Assembly: GCF_037076455.1 (NCBI RefSeq) | Contig: NZ_AP028679.1 | Span: forward strand, 2,495,501 to 2,559,500 | Length of the DNA stretch: 64,000 nucleotides | Reading direction: 5' to 3' | From: Desulfoferula mesophila | GTDB lineage: Bacteria; Desulfobacterota; Desulfarculia; Desulfarculales; Desulfarculaceae | Notes under the pieces: model-generated | What the model was told of the DNA's origin: nothing | Database searches by the model: none | Seen by the model: the letters and a program-made list of their open reading frames with translations, nothing else | Position numbers and translations under genes: made by a program | Shown: positions 8,487 to 17,025 of the stretch, piece by piece | Position numbering within the stretch: the stretch's first letter is position 1 | Layout of the letters: every line of letters begins with the position of its first letter

Positions 8487-9713
8487 TTATTCATATCGCA
8501 GCGCGCGTACCGGGTCCAGGCCTCCCGCGACCCTGGCCGGATAAATCGTGGCCAACAGGCTGATTAGCACCGCGCAAGCGGCCACCACCGCCACCATCAG
8601 GGGGTCCACCTGCACCGGCAAGGTGTTGATGGGATACACCGCCTTGGGCAGCTGGATGAAGTGGTAGCGCGACAAAAGCCAGCACAGGAAGAGCCCTCCG
8701 CCGACCCCCACCACCGTGCCCACCAGGCCGATGAACAGCCCCTGGAGCATGAAAACCCGCCGCAAGCTGGCCCTGGTGGCGCCCAGGGCTTTCAAGATAC
8801 CGATATCGCGGGTCTTTACCATGACCATCATGATCAGACTGCTCACGATGCCAAAAGAAGCCACGAACACGATCAGGATGAGGATCACGAACATGGCGAT
8901 TTTTTCCAGCTTCAGGGCGGCGAAAAGGTTGCTGTTGGTGCTGATCCAGTCGCGGGCGTAATACAGAGGGCCCAGACGCCGTCCTATGGTCTTGGCCACG
9001 GCGGGGGCCTGGTACAGGTCCTTGAGCATGACTTCCATGCCGGTGACCCCCTGGCCCAGGTCCAAAAAGCGCTGTCCCGCGGCCAGGCCCATGAACACGA
9101 TGGAAGAGTCGAACTGATAGAGCCCCGACTCGAAGATGCCCACCACCTGGAAAGGCTCGGTCTTGGGCGCGCGCCCCACCGGCGTGTCCTCGCCCAGGGG
9201 GTTGATGACGTTGACCACCGCGCCCATCCCTAGGCCCAGGCGCCGGGCCAGGGCCGAACCCAGCACCACTCCCCACAGGCCGTCGCCCAAGGGCCGGGAC
9301 AGGCGCTTAAGGTCGCCGGCCACCAGGTGCTGAGCCAACTCCTTGGCCTTGGGCGAGTCCGGGGCCTGTAGGCCATAGACGATGGCGCCGCTGGCCGCGG
9401 CCGGTGCCACCAGCATCACCTGGCCATAGACGATGGGCGAGACTCCGGTCACTTGGGGCATCTGATCCAGCTTTTTCACCACCGCCTGGGGCGATTCGAT
9501 AATGCCCCCGGCCTTGTAGATGGTGACATGGGAGTTCATGCCCACGATTTTCTTGGTGAACTCGTCCTGGAACCCGTTCATGACGCTGAGGACCACGATA
9601 AGCGCGCACACCCCCAGCGCCACCCCGGCCATGGAAAGGATGGTTATCAAATTGATAAAAGCATGCTGACGGGCGCGCAGAAAGCGGAAGGCCAGGAAGA
9701 CCTCGAAACGCAT
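8487..9713 (-). CDS. Lipoprotein-releasing ABC permease LolC/LolE family
   Basis: A 408-aa inner-membrane permease with one N-terminal membrane helix (about 20-50), a large periplasmic MacB-type domain (about 50-255) and three C-terminal helices (about 265-400). It opens F-E-V-F-L-A-F-R-F-L-R, typical of LolC/E. The ATG at 9713 overlaps the lysS stop (TGATG), so translation is coupled. Only one permease gene accompanies lolD, so the exporter may use two copies of this protein (LolF-like homodimer). That is an inference. Confidence 0.92.
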   Translation of the reverse strand: MRFEVFLAFRFLRARQHAFINLITILSMAGVALGVCALIVVLSVMNGFQDEFTKKIVGMNSHVTIYKAGGIIESPQAVVKKLDQMPQVTGVSPIVYGQVMLVAPAAASGAIVYGLQAPDSPKAKELAQHLVAGDLKRLSRPLGDGLWGVVLGSALARRLGLGMGAVVNVINPLGEDTPVGRAPKTEPFQVVGIFESGLYQFDSSIVFMGLAAGQRFLDLGQGVTGMEVMLKDLYQAPAVAKTIGRRLGPLYYARDWISTNSNLFAALKLEKIAMFVILILIVFVASFGIVSSLIMMVMVKTRDIGILKALGATRASLRRVFMLQGLFIGLVGTVVGVGGGLFLCWLLSRYHFIQLPKAVYPINTLPVQVDPLMVAVVAACAVLISLLATIYPARVAGGLDPVRALRYE

Positions 9714-11305
9714 CAACCCTGCTCAGGCCTAAGCAATGGGAAAAGGATGACCTCCCGGATGCTGGGCTGGTCGGTCATGAGCATCACCAGCCGGTCGATG
9801 CCCATGCCCTCCCCCGCGGTGGGGGGCATGCCGAACTCCAGGGCCTTGACGTAATCCTGATCCATGAACTGGGCCTCGTCGTCGCCGGCCTCCCGCTGGG
9901 CCACCTGCTCGTTGAAGCGGCTGCGCTGGTCGTCGGGGTCGTTGAGCTCGCTGAAGCCGTTGCCCATCTCGCGGCCGGTGATGAAAAACTCGAAGCGGTC
10001 CACGATGTCCGGGTCCAGGTCGTTGGTGCGGCTGAGCGGGCTGATGTCCCGGGGGAAGCCGGTCACGAACGTGGGCTGCCAGAGGTTGGGCTCCACGGTC
10101 ACGTCGAATATCTTGGCCAGGGCCTTGCCCAGGCTGTCGCCGCGATCATGCTGCCCGCCCATGGCGGTGGACATGTTCAGGGCCTTTTCCCGGTCAAAGA
10201 GCACCTCGGGCGGCACCTGACCCATCTCCAACAGCGAGCTGCGGAAGTCTATGCTCTGCCAGGGCGGGGTAAGGTCCACGTTGCGGCCCTGGTAATCGAA
10301 GCTGAGGGAGCCCTTGACCGCCATGGCCACCTTGCCGAACATCTCCTCGGTCATGGTGATGAGGTCTTCGTATGTGGCGTAGGCCTGATAGAACTCCAGC
10401 ATGGTGAACTCGGGGTTGTGGCGAACGCTCACCCCCTCGTTGCGGAAGTTACGGTTGAGCTCGAACACCCGCTCCAGGCCGCCCACCACCAGGCGCTTCA
10501 AATATAGCTCCGGGGCCACCCTGAGGTACAGCTTCATGTTCAGGGCGTTGTGATGGGTCTCAAAGGGACGCGCGGTGGCACCGCCGGGGATGGCCTGCAT
10601 CATGGGGGTCTCCACCTCCAGGAAGTCGCGCTCGGTGAGGAAACCCCGCAGGGTGGAGACGATGGTGGAGCGGGCCCGGAAAATATCGCGCACCTCCTGA
10701 TTCATGATCAGGTCCAGGTAACGCTGGCGGTAGCGCTGCTCCACGTCGGTGAGGCCGTGGAACTTCTCGGGCAGGGGCCGCATGGCCTTGGTCACCAGGT
10801 AGAGCTGCTCCGCCTTCAAGGTGAGCTCGCGGGTGCGGGTGCGGAACAGATGGCCCACCACCCCGATGATGTCGCCCACGTCCAGCTTCTTGAACAGCTT
10901 GAACTGCTCGGGGGCGATCACGTCCTTTTGCACGTGCAGCTGCAGGCTGCCGGTGCGGTCGGTGATCTTGATAAAAGCGGCCTTGCCAAAGGAGCGGATG
11001 GCCATGATCCGCCCGGCCAGGGAAAATTTCAGATATTCCTGGTATTCCAGGCGGGCGGCGTCCAGTTGACCGTGGTTTTTCACCACTTCCCCGATGGTGT
11101 CGCGGGGCCGGAAGGTGTTGGGATAGAGCTGGAGCCCCAACTCTTGGATCTGAGCCGCCTTTTGGCGTCGCTGCTTGATCAGGAGGTTCTCATCGGTGGC
11201 CGCGGCCTGCGCGTTCTCCTGATTGCTCTTTTGCTGGTCTTTTGCCACTGCCGCCTCTGTGATTCCGGCCTTCGCCCCCGTCTGGGTTGCGCCGGGTTTA
11301 TTCAT
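9713..11305 (-). CDS. lysS: Lysyl-tRNA synthetase, class II
   Basis: A 530-aa enzyme that charges tRNA-Lys. It has the OB-fold anticodon-binding domain (about 75-180) and the class II core with motif 1, motif 2 (F-R-N-E-G-V-S-V-R-H-N-P-E-F-T) and motif 3 (G-M-G-I-D-R-L-V-M-L). About 40 N-terminal residues rich in Ala, Gln and Lys precede the conserved part, so the true start may be somewhat downstream of 11305. It is the first gene of the lol-bam-lpx operon. Confidence 0.96.
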   Translation of the reverse strand: MNKPGATQTGAKAGITEAAVAKDQQKSNQENAQAAATDENLLIKQRRQKAAQIQELGLQLYPNTFRPRDTIGEVVKNHGQLDAARLEYQEYLKFSLAGRIMAIRSFGKAAFIKITDRTGSLQLHVQKDVIAPEQFKLFKKLDVGDIIGVVGHLFRTRTRELTLKAEQLYLVTKAMRPLPEKFHGLTDVEQRYRQRYLDLIMNQEVRDIFRARSTIVSTLRGFLTERDFLEVETPMMQAIPGGATARPFETHHNALNMKLYLRVAPELYLKRLVVGGLERVFELNRNFRNEGVSVRHNPEFTMLEFYQAYATYEDLITMTEEMFGKVAMAVKGSLSFDYQGRNVDLTPPWQSIDFRSSLLEMGQVPPEVLFDREKALNMSTAMGGQHDRGDSLGKALAKIFDVTVEPNLWQPTFVTGFPRDISPLSRTNDLDPDIVDRFEFFITGREMGNGFSELNDPDDQRSRFNEQVAQREAGDDEAQFMDQDYVKALEFGMPPTAGEGMGIDRLVMLMTDQPSIREVILFPLLRPEQG

Positions 11306-11319
11306 GAACTAGGCTACTT

Positions 11320-11348
11320 TATCTACGCCGCCCCCCCCGTTTTGTCAA
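11320..11348 (-). promoter_or_regulatory. Candidate sigma-70 promoter for lysS operon
   Basis: On the minus strand TTGACA (11348-11343) is followed after 17 bases by TAGATA (11325-11320), 15 bases upstream of the annotated lysS start. The -35 box is perfect and the -10 box is weak. The spacer contains a run of eight G. If it is used, the mRNA has a very short leader or translation starts further downstream. Confidence 0.45.
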
Positions 11349-11382
11349 GTCGGGCCGGGTCCCGATTTTTTTAAAAATACCC

Positions 11383-11411
11383 TTGACAGGCCAGGTTTTG
11401 ATAACCATACT
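11383..11411 (+). promoter_or_regulatory. Candidate sigma-70 promoter for the PxxKW gene
   Basis: TTGACA (11383-11388), a 17-base spacer and CATACT (11406-11411) face the small Cys-rich gene at 11530. It is arranged back to back with the lysS promoter. Predicted transcription start is near 11418, leaving a leader of about 110 bases. Confidence 0.5.
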
Positions 11412-11529
11412 TCCCAACGTGCGGGCTCGGCCTGGGCCGAGCCCGCTGCTTATGTGCCCAAGGGCCGCCCCGCCGAGCAATGCTGGGCGACCTTTTTAGA
11501 GTTATCGTTTCCCTTAAGGAGTTGAGAAG

Positions 11530-11811
11530 ATGCTGTGCACCACCACCCGCCCCGGCCAGGAATGCGCTTTAATGGGCAAAGACGGTTGTGGTTTCAACGG
11601 CGGCACCTGCCATCCGGCGGTGGAGCCTTGCCTGGGCTGCGATCACAGCGTGACCGTGGGCGACATGGTCTACTGCAAGAGCTACCCCGATCCGGCGGTC
11701 AAGTGGCGTTACGGCAACTGCAACTTCGCCACCCACGTGAAGGGCGAAGCCAAGGAAGCCCCCAAGAACCTCAACCCCATCAAGGCCTCCAAGCGCGCCC
11801 ACGCCCGCTAG
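11530..11811 (+). CDS. PxxKW-family small cysteine-rich protein
   Basis: A 93-aa protein with eight Cys, including C-x9-C, C-L-G-C and later single Cys residues, and the name-giving P-A-V-K-W motif near residue 57. This family is known from Desulfobacterota, but I know of no assigned function. The Cys pattern suggests metal binding. The ATG is preceded by AAGGAG with good spacing. The gene stands alone between a sigma-70-like promoter and a strong terminator, which suggests an abundant monocistronic mRNA. Confidence 0.85.
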   Translation: MLCTTTRPGQECALMGKDGCGFNGGTCHPAVEPCLGCDHSVTVGDMVYCKSYPDPAVKWRYGNCNFATHVKGEAKEAPKNLNPIKASKRAHAR

Positions 11812-11834
11812 GCAAGCCGCCTTTGATAGTCTCG

Positions 11835-11866
11835 GCCCGGCCCCCTTTTGGGGGCTGGGCTTTTTT
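11835..11866 (+). terminator. Rho-independent terminator after the PxxKW gene
   Basis: An 11-bp GC-rich stem (11835-11845 with 11850-11860, one G-T wobble) with loop TTTT is followed by six T. Confidence 0.85.
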
Positions 11867-11941
11867 GGGCGAGTATTCCCATGGGATCATCGCCCTGTCC
11901 GCTACTTTCGCGGCCCCGCCCGGCCAGCCAGCCCCAGCCAT

Positions 11942-11972
11942 AAAAAAACCGGACCGGGCGAACCCGGTCCGG
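11942..11972 (-). terminator. Rho-independent terminator of the aminotransferase gene
   Basis: A perfect 10-bp stem (11949-11958 with 11963-11972) around CGAA is followed on the minus strand by seven T. It lies 21 bases past the aminotransferase stop. Confidence 0.9.
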
Positions 11973-11993
11973 CACTGAACGCAAGAGGCGCTT

Positions 11994-13187
11994 TTAGGTC
12001 AGCTTGGCCAGGGCGGCCTTGACCGAAGCCATGCCCTGCTTGATCTGCTCGTCGCTGATGGCAAAGGAGAAGCGGATGCAGTCGTCCTCGCCGAAGGCGA
12101 TGCCCGGCACCGCGGCCACGGAAGCGTTATCCAACAGGTAGTCCGCCAGATCCTGGGAGCCGGTTATCTGCTTGCCCTCGAACTTCTTGCCATAATAGGC
12201 CTTGAAACTGGGGAAGGCGTAAAAGCTGCCCTCGGGGCGGTAGCAGGTGACCCCCGGCAGTTCGGAGATGAGGTCCATGATCAGGTCGCGCCGCCGCTCG
12301 AAGCTCTGGTTGCGCTCGGCCACGAACTCCTGGGGCCCGTTAAGGGCCTCCTCGGCCGCCTTTTGGGCGATGGAGGTGGGGTTGGAGGTGGACTGGCTCT
12401 GAATCTTGGAGCAGGCCTTGATCAATTCCGCGGGCCCGCCCATGTAGCCGATGCGCCATCCGGTCATGGCATAGGCCTTGGACACCCCGTTGAGGGTCAC
12501 GGTGTTGGCGTAGACCTCGGGGCTCAGCGAAGCGGTGGCCGTGAAGGTCCTGCCGTCAAAGAGAATGGGCTCGTACATCTCGTCGCTAATGATCAAGACT
12601 CCCTTGGAGGCGCAGAACTCGGCCAGGGGCCGCAACTCGGCCTCGCTGTACACGCCGCCCGTGGGGTTGGAGGGCGAGTTGATGAAGATGGCCTTGGTCT
12701 TGTCGCTGACCGCTTTTTGAAGGTCGGCCAGTTGCAGCTTGAAGCCGTTCTCCAGCTTGGTGGGCACGATCACCGGCTTGCCGCCGGCCAGGATGACCAT
12801 GGGCGGATAGCTGACCCAGTAGGGCGCGGGCACGATGACCTCGTCGCCCTCGTCCAGCAGGGCCTGCATGATCAGGTAGCTGGAGTGCTTGCCGCCCACG
12901 TTGATCATCACCTGGTCCATGGCGTAGTCCAGGCCGTTGTCGCGCTTGAACTTGTCGATCACCGCCTGTTTGAGCTCCGGAGTGCCCGGTACGGGGGTGT
13001 AGCGGGTGAAGCCATCGTCGATGGCCTTTTTGGCTGCCTCGCAAATGTGTTTCGGGGTGGGGAAATCCGGTTGACCGGCCCCGAAGTTGACGATGTCCAC
13101 CCCCTGGGCGCGCAGGGCGTCGGCCTTGGCGTTCAAGGCCAGGGTGGGCGAGGGCTGAATGCTCATCACGCGGCGGGAAAGCTGCAT
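11994..13187 (-). CDS. Class I PLP aminotransferase, aspartate aminotransferase type
   Basis: A 397-aa PLP enzyme of the AspC-Ib group (aspartate/prephenate-type aminotransferase). It shows F-G-A-G-Q-P-D-F-P-T-P near the N-terminus, the S-P-S-N-P-T-G-G motif, and the PLP-lysine region N-G-V-S-K-A-Y-A-M-T-G-W-R-I-G-Y near residue 235. ATG 13187 is preferred; the frame also opens from a TTG six codons upstream that lacks a ribosome site. It transfers the amino group between aspartate and 2-oxoglutarate and possibly acts on prephenate; the exact substrate is not resolved from sequence. It is monocistronic with its own promoter and terminator. Confidence 0.92.
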   Translation of the reverse strand: MQLSRRVMSIQPSPTLALNAKADALRAQGVDIVNFGAGQPDFPTPKHICEAAKKAIDDGFTRYTPVPGTPELKQAVIDKFKRDNGLDYAMDQVMINVGGKHSSYLIMQALLDEGDEVIVPAPYWVSYPPMVILAGGKPVIVPTKLENGFKLQLADLQKAVSDKTKAIFINSPSNPTGGVYSEAELRPLAEFCASKGVLIISDEMYEPILFDGRTFTATASLSPEVYANTVTLNGVSKAYAMTGWRIGYMGGPAELIKACSKIQSQSTSNPTSIAQKAAEEALNGPQEFVAERNQSFERRRDLIMDLISELPGVTCYRPEGSFYAFPSFKAYYGKKFEGKQITGSQDLADYLLDNASVAAVPGIAFGEDDCIRFSFAISDEQIKQGMASVKAALAKLT

Positions 13188-13236
13188 GGCTGGCTCGTCT
13201 CCCAATTGGTTAAAGGTTTATCGCTCGTAACCATAA

Positions 13237-13265
13237 ATAATATCATTACGCTTCCCTCCCCTCAA
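13237..13265 (-). promoter_or_regulatory. Candidate sigma-70 promoter of the aminotransferase gene
   Basis: On the minus strand TTGAGG (13265-13260), a 17-base spacer and TATTAT (13242-13237) lie about 50 bases upstream of ATG 13187. Confidence 0.5.
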
Positions 13266-13349
13266 TAAGGCCTGCGTTTTTGAATTTGACAAGCAGGGCC
13301 TGGCGGGAGTAGGGATTATATGCGCCCGCCAAGAAGCGGGCCATAACCA

Positions 13350-13441
13350 GATGCTGGGGGAGCCCCGTATGGGCTGAGAGTACGTCGAGAGGCGGCGTAG
13401 ACCCCTTGAACCTGTTGGGTAATGCCAGCGTAGGGAAGCAC
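13350..13441 (+). ncRNA. TPP riboswitch (THI element)
   Basis: The conserved parts appear in order: a GGGGGAGCC arm, GGGCTGAGAG, ACCCCTTGAACCTG and GGGTAATGCCAGCGTAGGGAA. The outer P1 helix pairs TGCT (13352-13355) with AGCA (13437-13440). Thiamin pyrophosphate binding should close it. It lies just upstream of thi4, whose product makes the thiazole half of thiamin. Confidence 0.95.
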
Positions 13442-13461
13442 GCCGCGCCACGGAAATGTAT

Positions 13462-13500
13462 CGGGCCGGTTTCCTTACGGGAGCCGGCCCGTCGCTTTTA
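13462..13500 (+). terminator. Expression-platform terminator of the TPP riboswitch
   Basis: An 8-bp stem CGGGCCGG (13462-13469) with CCGGCCCG (13484-13491) is followed by a T-rich tail (TCGCTTTTA). It sits between the aptamer and thi4, so TPP-dependent transcription termination is the likely mechanism. No anti-terminator pairing was worked out. Confidence 0.65.
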
Positions 13501-13529
13501 TGGCGGGGCCGGCGGAAAGGACGTGATTC

Positions 13530-14312
13530 ATGCTAGAGGAAGTGACCATCACCAAAGCCATCATCCACCGCTACATGGAAAAGCTCGATAACCACCTGGA
13601 GCTGGACGTGGCCATCGTGGGCGGCGGCCCGGCAGGCCTGGTGGCCGGCAAGAAGCTGGCCGAGGCGGGGCACAAGGTGGCCATGTTCGAGCGCAAGCTT
13701 TCCATCGGCGGAGGTATGTGGGGCGGCGGCATGATGTTCAACGAGATCGTGGTGCAGGAGGAAGCCAAGCGCATCCTGGACGAGTTCCAGGTGCCCTGCC
13801 GCGAGTTCGAGCCAGGCTACTACACCGCCGACAGCGTGCTGTGCGCCAGCACCCTTTGCTCGGTGGCCACCAAGACCGGGCTGACCATCTTCAACCTGGT
13901 GAGCATGGAAGACGTGATGATCCGCCACAACCGGGTCATGGGCCTGGTGCTCAACTGGAGCTCGGTGGAGATGGCCGGCTTGCACGTGGACCCCTTGACC
14001 ATCAAGGCCAAGTGGGTCATCGACGCCACCGGCCACGCCGCCGAAGTGCTCAACGTCATCGCCCGCAAGGTCGACGCCGAGCTCAACACCGCCAGCGGCA
14101 AGGTGATGGGCGAGCGCTCCCTGTGGGCCGAGCAGGCGGAAAACCACACCCTGGACAACACCAAGGAGGCCTTCCCCGGGGTCTACACCGCGGGCATGTG
14201 CGCCAACGCGGTGTTCGGCTCTTATCGCATGGGTCCGGTGTTCGGGGGCATGCTGCTAAGCGGCGAGAAGGCCGCCGCCGAGGTGGGCGAGCGGCTCAAG
14301 CAAGACAAGTAA
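13530..14312 (+). CDS. thi4: Thiazole synthase Thi4, sulfide-using (non-suicide) type
   Basis: A 260-aa FAD/NAD-fold enzyme that builds the thiamin thiazole from NAD, glycine and a sulfur source. It has the dinucleotide motif G-G-G-P-A-G near residue 31, G-G-G-M-W-G-G-G-M near 60-68, and the C-terminal [11 protein letters not shown]. At the place where yeast Thi4 has the sacrificial Cys205, this protein has His152 (L-H-V-D-P-L-T). That is the pattern of archaeal-type Thi4 proteins that use free sulfide catalytically. The gene is controlled by the TPP riboswitch upstream and ends at a strong terminator, so it is transcribed alone. A thi4 using sulfide fits a sulfidogenic anaerobe. Confidence 0.93.
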   Translation: MLEEVTITKAIIHRYMEKLDNHLELDVAIVGGGPAGLVAGKKLAEAGHKVAMFERKLSIGGGMWGGGMMFNEIVVQEEAKRILDEFQVPCREFEPGYYTADSVLCASTLCSVATKTGLTIFNLVSMEDVMIRHNRVMGLVLNWSSVEMAGLHVDPLTIKAKWVIDATGHAAEVLNVIARKVDAELNTASGKVMGERSLWAEQAENHTLDNTKEAFPGVYTAGMCANAVFGSYRMGPVFGGMLLSGEKAAAEVGERLKQDK

Positions 14313-14336
14313 GCACCTGGCTTCGCGCCAATAGAC

Positions 14337-14369
14337 AAGGGCAGGCGGCCGCGAGGCCCCTGCCCTTTC
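14337..14369 (+). terminator. Terminator after thi4
   Basis: A 9-bp outer stem (14337-14345 with 14359-14367) encloses a second GGCC/GGCC stem and ends in a short T/C run. It may also shield thi4 from the opposing pseudogene. Confidence 0.7.
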
Positions 14370-14399
14370 CTTATCGAATCGAGTCTGCCGCCCTTGGGA

Positions 14400-16525
14400 T
14401 CAGCGGCTGCGCACCCCGCCGGCCACCGCGCCTTCGATCCAGTAGGCGCGCTGCCGGGCTAAAAATCCCTCTGCCTGGCGGTTGTCCAGCCAATGATTTA
14501 CCAGCTGGCGCATGCGGCCTGAGTCCTTGTGCATCAGGTAGGCAAAGGTGATCATCGCCCCCATATGCTTGGGGCGCACCGCGGTGTAACCCGGATGCCC
14601 CGAGGCCCAAACCCCGGCCTGCTCCAGGGTCCACAGGGCGGCGTCCCAGCCCTTGGCCGTGGGTAGATGGCCGTAATCGGGAACCACCACCTGCTTGGCC
14701 TGGGGGAACAGATTCCTGGCCAAGGCCTTGGTGACCGGATTGTCGAAAACCGCAATGGCCAGGTTGGGGCGGCTGAGGATTTCATCCATGTCCATGAACT
14801 CGGGCACCCGGCTGGATGGCACCATCAAGGCCATGGGGCTGTGGTAGTAAGCCTGGGAAAAGGCTCCCCAGAGCATGCGCGACTCCACCACGTAGACCCC
14901 ACCGGCCCACAAATCCATGATTCCCTGCTTCACGTCCTCTTCCAGCTTGTGGTAGGCCACCGGCACGAACACCAGCTTCACGTTGAGGGAGCGGGCCATG
15001 TCATAGGCGCAGGCCACGTCGTAGCCCACCAGGTCGCCTTCTTCGTTGCGATAGGCAAAGGGTACGATGTCCCGGCCAAAGCCCACCCGCAGGGTGTGGG
15101 TCCTCTGAATTCGCCCAGCACCGTCTCCCCAGGCTGCAGCGCCGCGTCGGGGTTCTCGCGCAGGAAAGCCTCCCGGCTTTCATAAACCTTGGCCTTTACG
15201 CCCTTGCTTAGCTCCTCTGGCAGGGTGAAGCCGAGATAGGTTTTCTGGGGGCGCTGGAGCACCTCGGAGAGCAGCACATGCCCGCCCCAGGCCAGGCCGG
15301 CGGTGCACACCGCCAAAAAGCCCACGCAGACCAGCAGCCTGCCCAGGCGCAGCTTGATCTTGCCGTAGTAGTTGAAGGTCATCAAAAGGGTGAGAAAGGC
15401 GAAGCCCATCACCGACAGGGCCACCTGCCCGTAACGGGAGATCATCATGGTTTCCACGTAGAGGCTGGTGGGGTGGCCGGGCAGCTGCAGCCACTCGCCT
15501 AGGAAGTCCACCGCGTTGACCGTGGAGGTGGGCGAGCCAAAGCAGGAGATCAGGGACATGAAAGGCAGGGCCGTAAGCTCGCCGCCGGTCAGGGAGGTGC
15601 GGGTGTAAAAGGCCACGAAGAGAATGAAGAAGTAGACGAAAAAGTTACCCAGCTGGCCCAGGGGATAGTTGATGGCCAGGGAGGTCTCGATGATCTCGCT
15701 TTTTTCCTCGCCCTCGATGCCGTTGGCCTCGGTCAGCTTCTCGGCCGCCTGCTAAATGAAAGGCAGGGCCACCACCGACATGGTGGTGACCAGGGCCAGG
15801 GTCAGGCCGTTGCGCAGGTCGTACATCACCTGGCGGTAGCCCACCGGCAACAGCGAGGATATGGCCACCGGCACCACCACCAGAACCAGGATGGCGCATA
15901 TGATCAAAAGCAGGCTCAGGTAGACCACCAGGCCCCCGGCCTCAGCCACCCGCAGGGTGCCTATGGTGGAGGCGAACATGGCGAACACCGCCACTGGAGC
16001 CAGGGTCACCACCCAGCGCCAGATTTTCACGCAGGCGGTGCGGATCAGGGCTAGGATGTCCAGCACCCGGTCCTTGCTCTCTATGCCCTGAATGGCCACC
16101 CCGAACAGCACCGACAGCAGCACCACGGCGGGCACGTAGTTGTTGGCCAAATCCTGAAAGATGTTGCCCGGCAGAATAAGCTGCAAAAAGTCGGGGCCGT
16201 TGCGGGCCTGGACGGCCGCGTCCACGATTATGGGTGGAGGCGAGGAGGGAAAGGCCCGGCCCAGCAGATAGATCACCCCCAGGGTGCCGCCCCAGGCGAC
16301 CGCGTAAAAGGACCAGCTTTTCTTGAACAGCTTGAGGGCCACCTTGGGACTCAAACGCCCCAGGCCGTGCAGCAACGAGGAGATCAGGTAGGGATAGACC
16401 ACTGATTGCAAAAGCATGACGTAGGCGCTGCCTATGGGCTGCAGCACCTTGCAGGCATCACCCAGCAAAACGCCGGTGAGCACCCCACCGGCGGCTCCCA
16501 GGCCTATCCAGGCCGCCAGACTCAC
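14400..16525 (-). pseudogene. Broken dicarboxylate/amino-acid:cation symporter fused to a solute-binding domain
   Basis: Three open segments on the minus strand read as one protein. Segment 1 (16525-15752) is the N-terminal part of a DAACS (SDF/gltP) symporter that ends at an in-frame TAG after A-L-P-F-I. Reading through the TAG continues the symporter (Q-A-A-E-K-L-T-E-A-N) into segment 2 (to about 15105), with more membrane helices and the start of a linker. A one-base frameshift near 15100-15112 then leads into segment 3 (15086-14400), a family-3 type periplasmic solute-binding domain (T-L-R-V-G-F-G-R-D near its start). The intact protein would be about 708 aa. Two independent lesions argue for a pseudogene; sequencing error is the alternative. 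Confidence 0.85.
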
Positions 16526-16540
16526 TAAAACTTACTTGGC

Positions 16541-16559
16541 ATGGGATGCGCCATCCCAT
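16541..16559. repeat. Short perfect hairpin between HIT gene and symporter pseudogene
   Basis: ATGGGATG (16541-16548) pairs with CATCCCAT (16552-16559) around a 3-base loop. No T-run follows on either strand, so it is not a clear terminator. Confidence 0.4.
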
Positions 16560-16599
16560 CGTGTCTTGGAACAAAAAAGGCGAGAAGCCGGACCGCCGA

Positions 16600-17022
16600 C
16601 TACATCCCCCCGATGATCTTTTCCATCTTGGACTTGATGCTGCGGACGTTGCCCTTTTTGGGCTCCCATTCCAGGATCTTGAGCTTGTCCTTGGGACGGT
16701 TGCGGGGGATCAGATGCACGTGATAGTGCATGACCACCTGGTTGGCCCCCTTGCCGTTTAGCTGCAGGATGGCGATGCCCCCGGGGTTCAGGCCCTTCAT
16801 GATGGCCGCGGCGATCTTTTGGGTGGTCTGGTGCACCGCGGCCAGATCGCCGGGCACCATCTCCAACAGGTTTTCCACGTGGTTTTTGGGCACCACCAGC
16901 ACGTGGCCCGGGGTTACGGGGTTGACGTCCATGAAGGCCAGGGTCCGCTCGTCCTCGTAAACCTTGTAGCAGGGGACTTTGCCGGCCACTATATCGCAGA
17001 AAATGCAGCCTTCCTCACTCAT
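16600..17022 (-). CDS. HIT-family nucleotide hydrolase (HINT type)
   Basis: A 140-aa histidine-triad protein, a cytoplasmic nucleoside phosphoramidase or AMP-lysine hydrolase. The N-terminus has the zinc-type C-I-F-C motif, and the active-site triad reads H-Y-H-V-H-L near residue 105. The gene starts 3 bases after the stop of the GAF/HisKA gene, so the two are probably co-transcribed. Substrate cannot be given. Confidence 0.92.
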   Translation of the reverse strand: MSEEGCIFCDIVAGKVPCYKVYEDERTLAFMDVNPVTPGHVLVVPKNHVENLLEMVPGDLAAVHQTTQKIAAAIMKGLNPGGIAILQLNGKGANQVVMHYHVHLIPRNRPKDKLKILEWEPKKGNVRSIKSKMEKIIGGM

Positions 17023-17025
17023 TTC

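Noticed and set aside
13286-13322. TTGACA plus TTATAT as promoter of thi4
   Set aside because: The spacing of about 24 bases is too long for a normal sigma-70 promoter; another start is probably used.
15752-15754. In-frame TAG as a pyrrolysine codon
   Set aside because: A second lesion (frameshift) lies in the same gene and nothing in the window suggests Pyl machinery, so decay is simpler.
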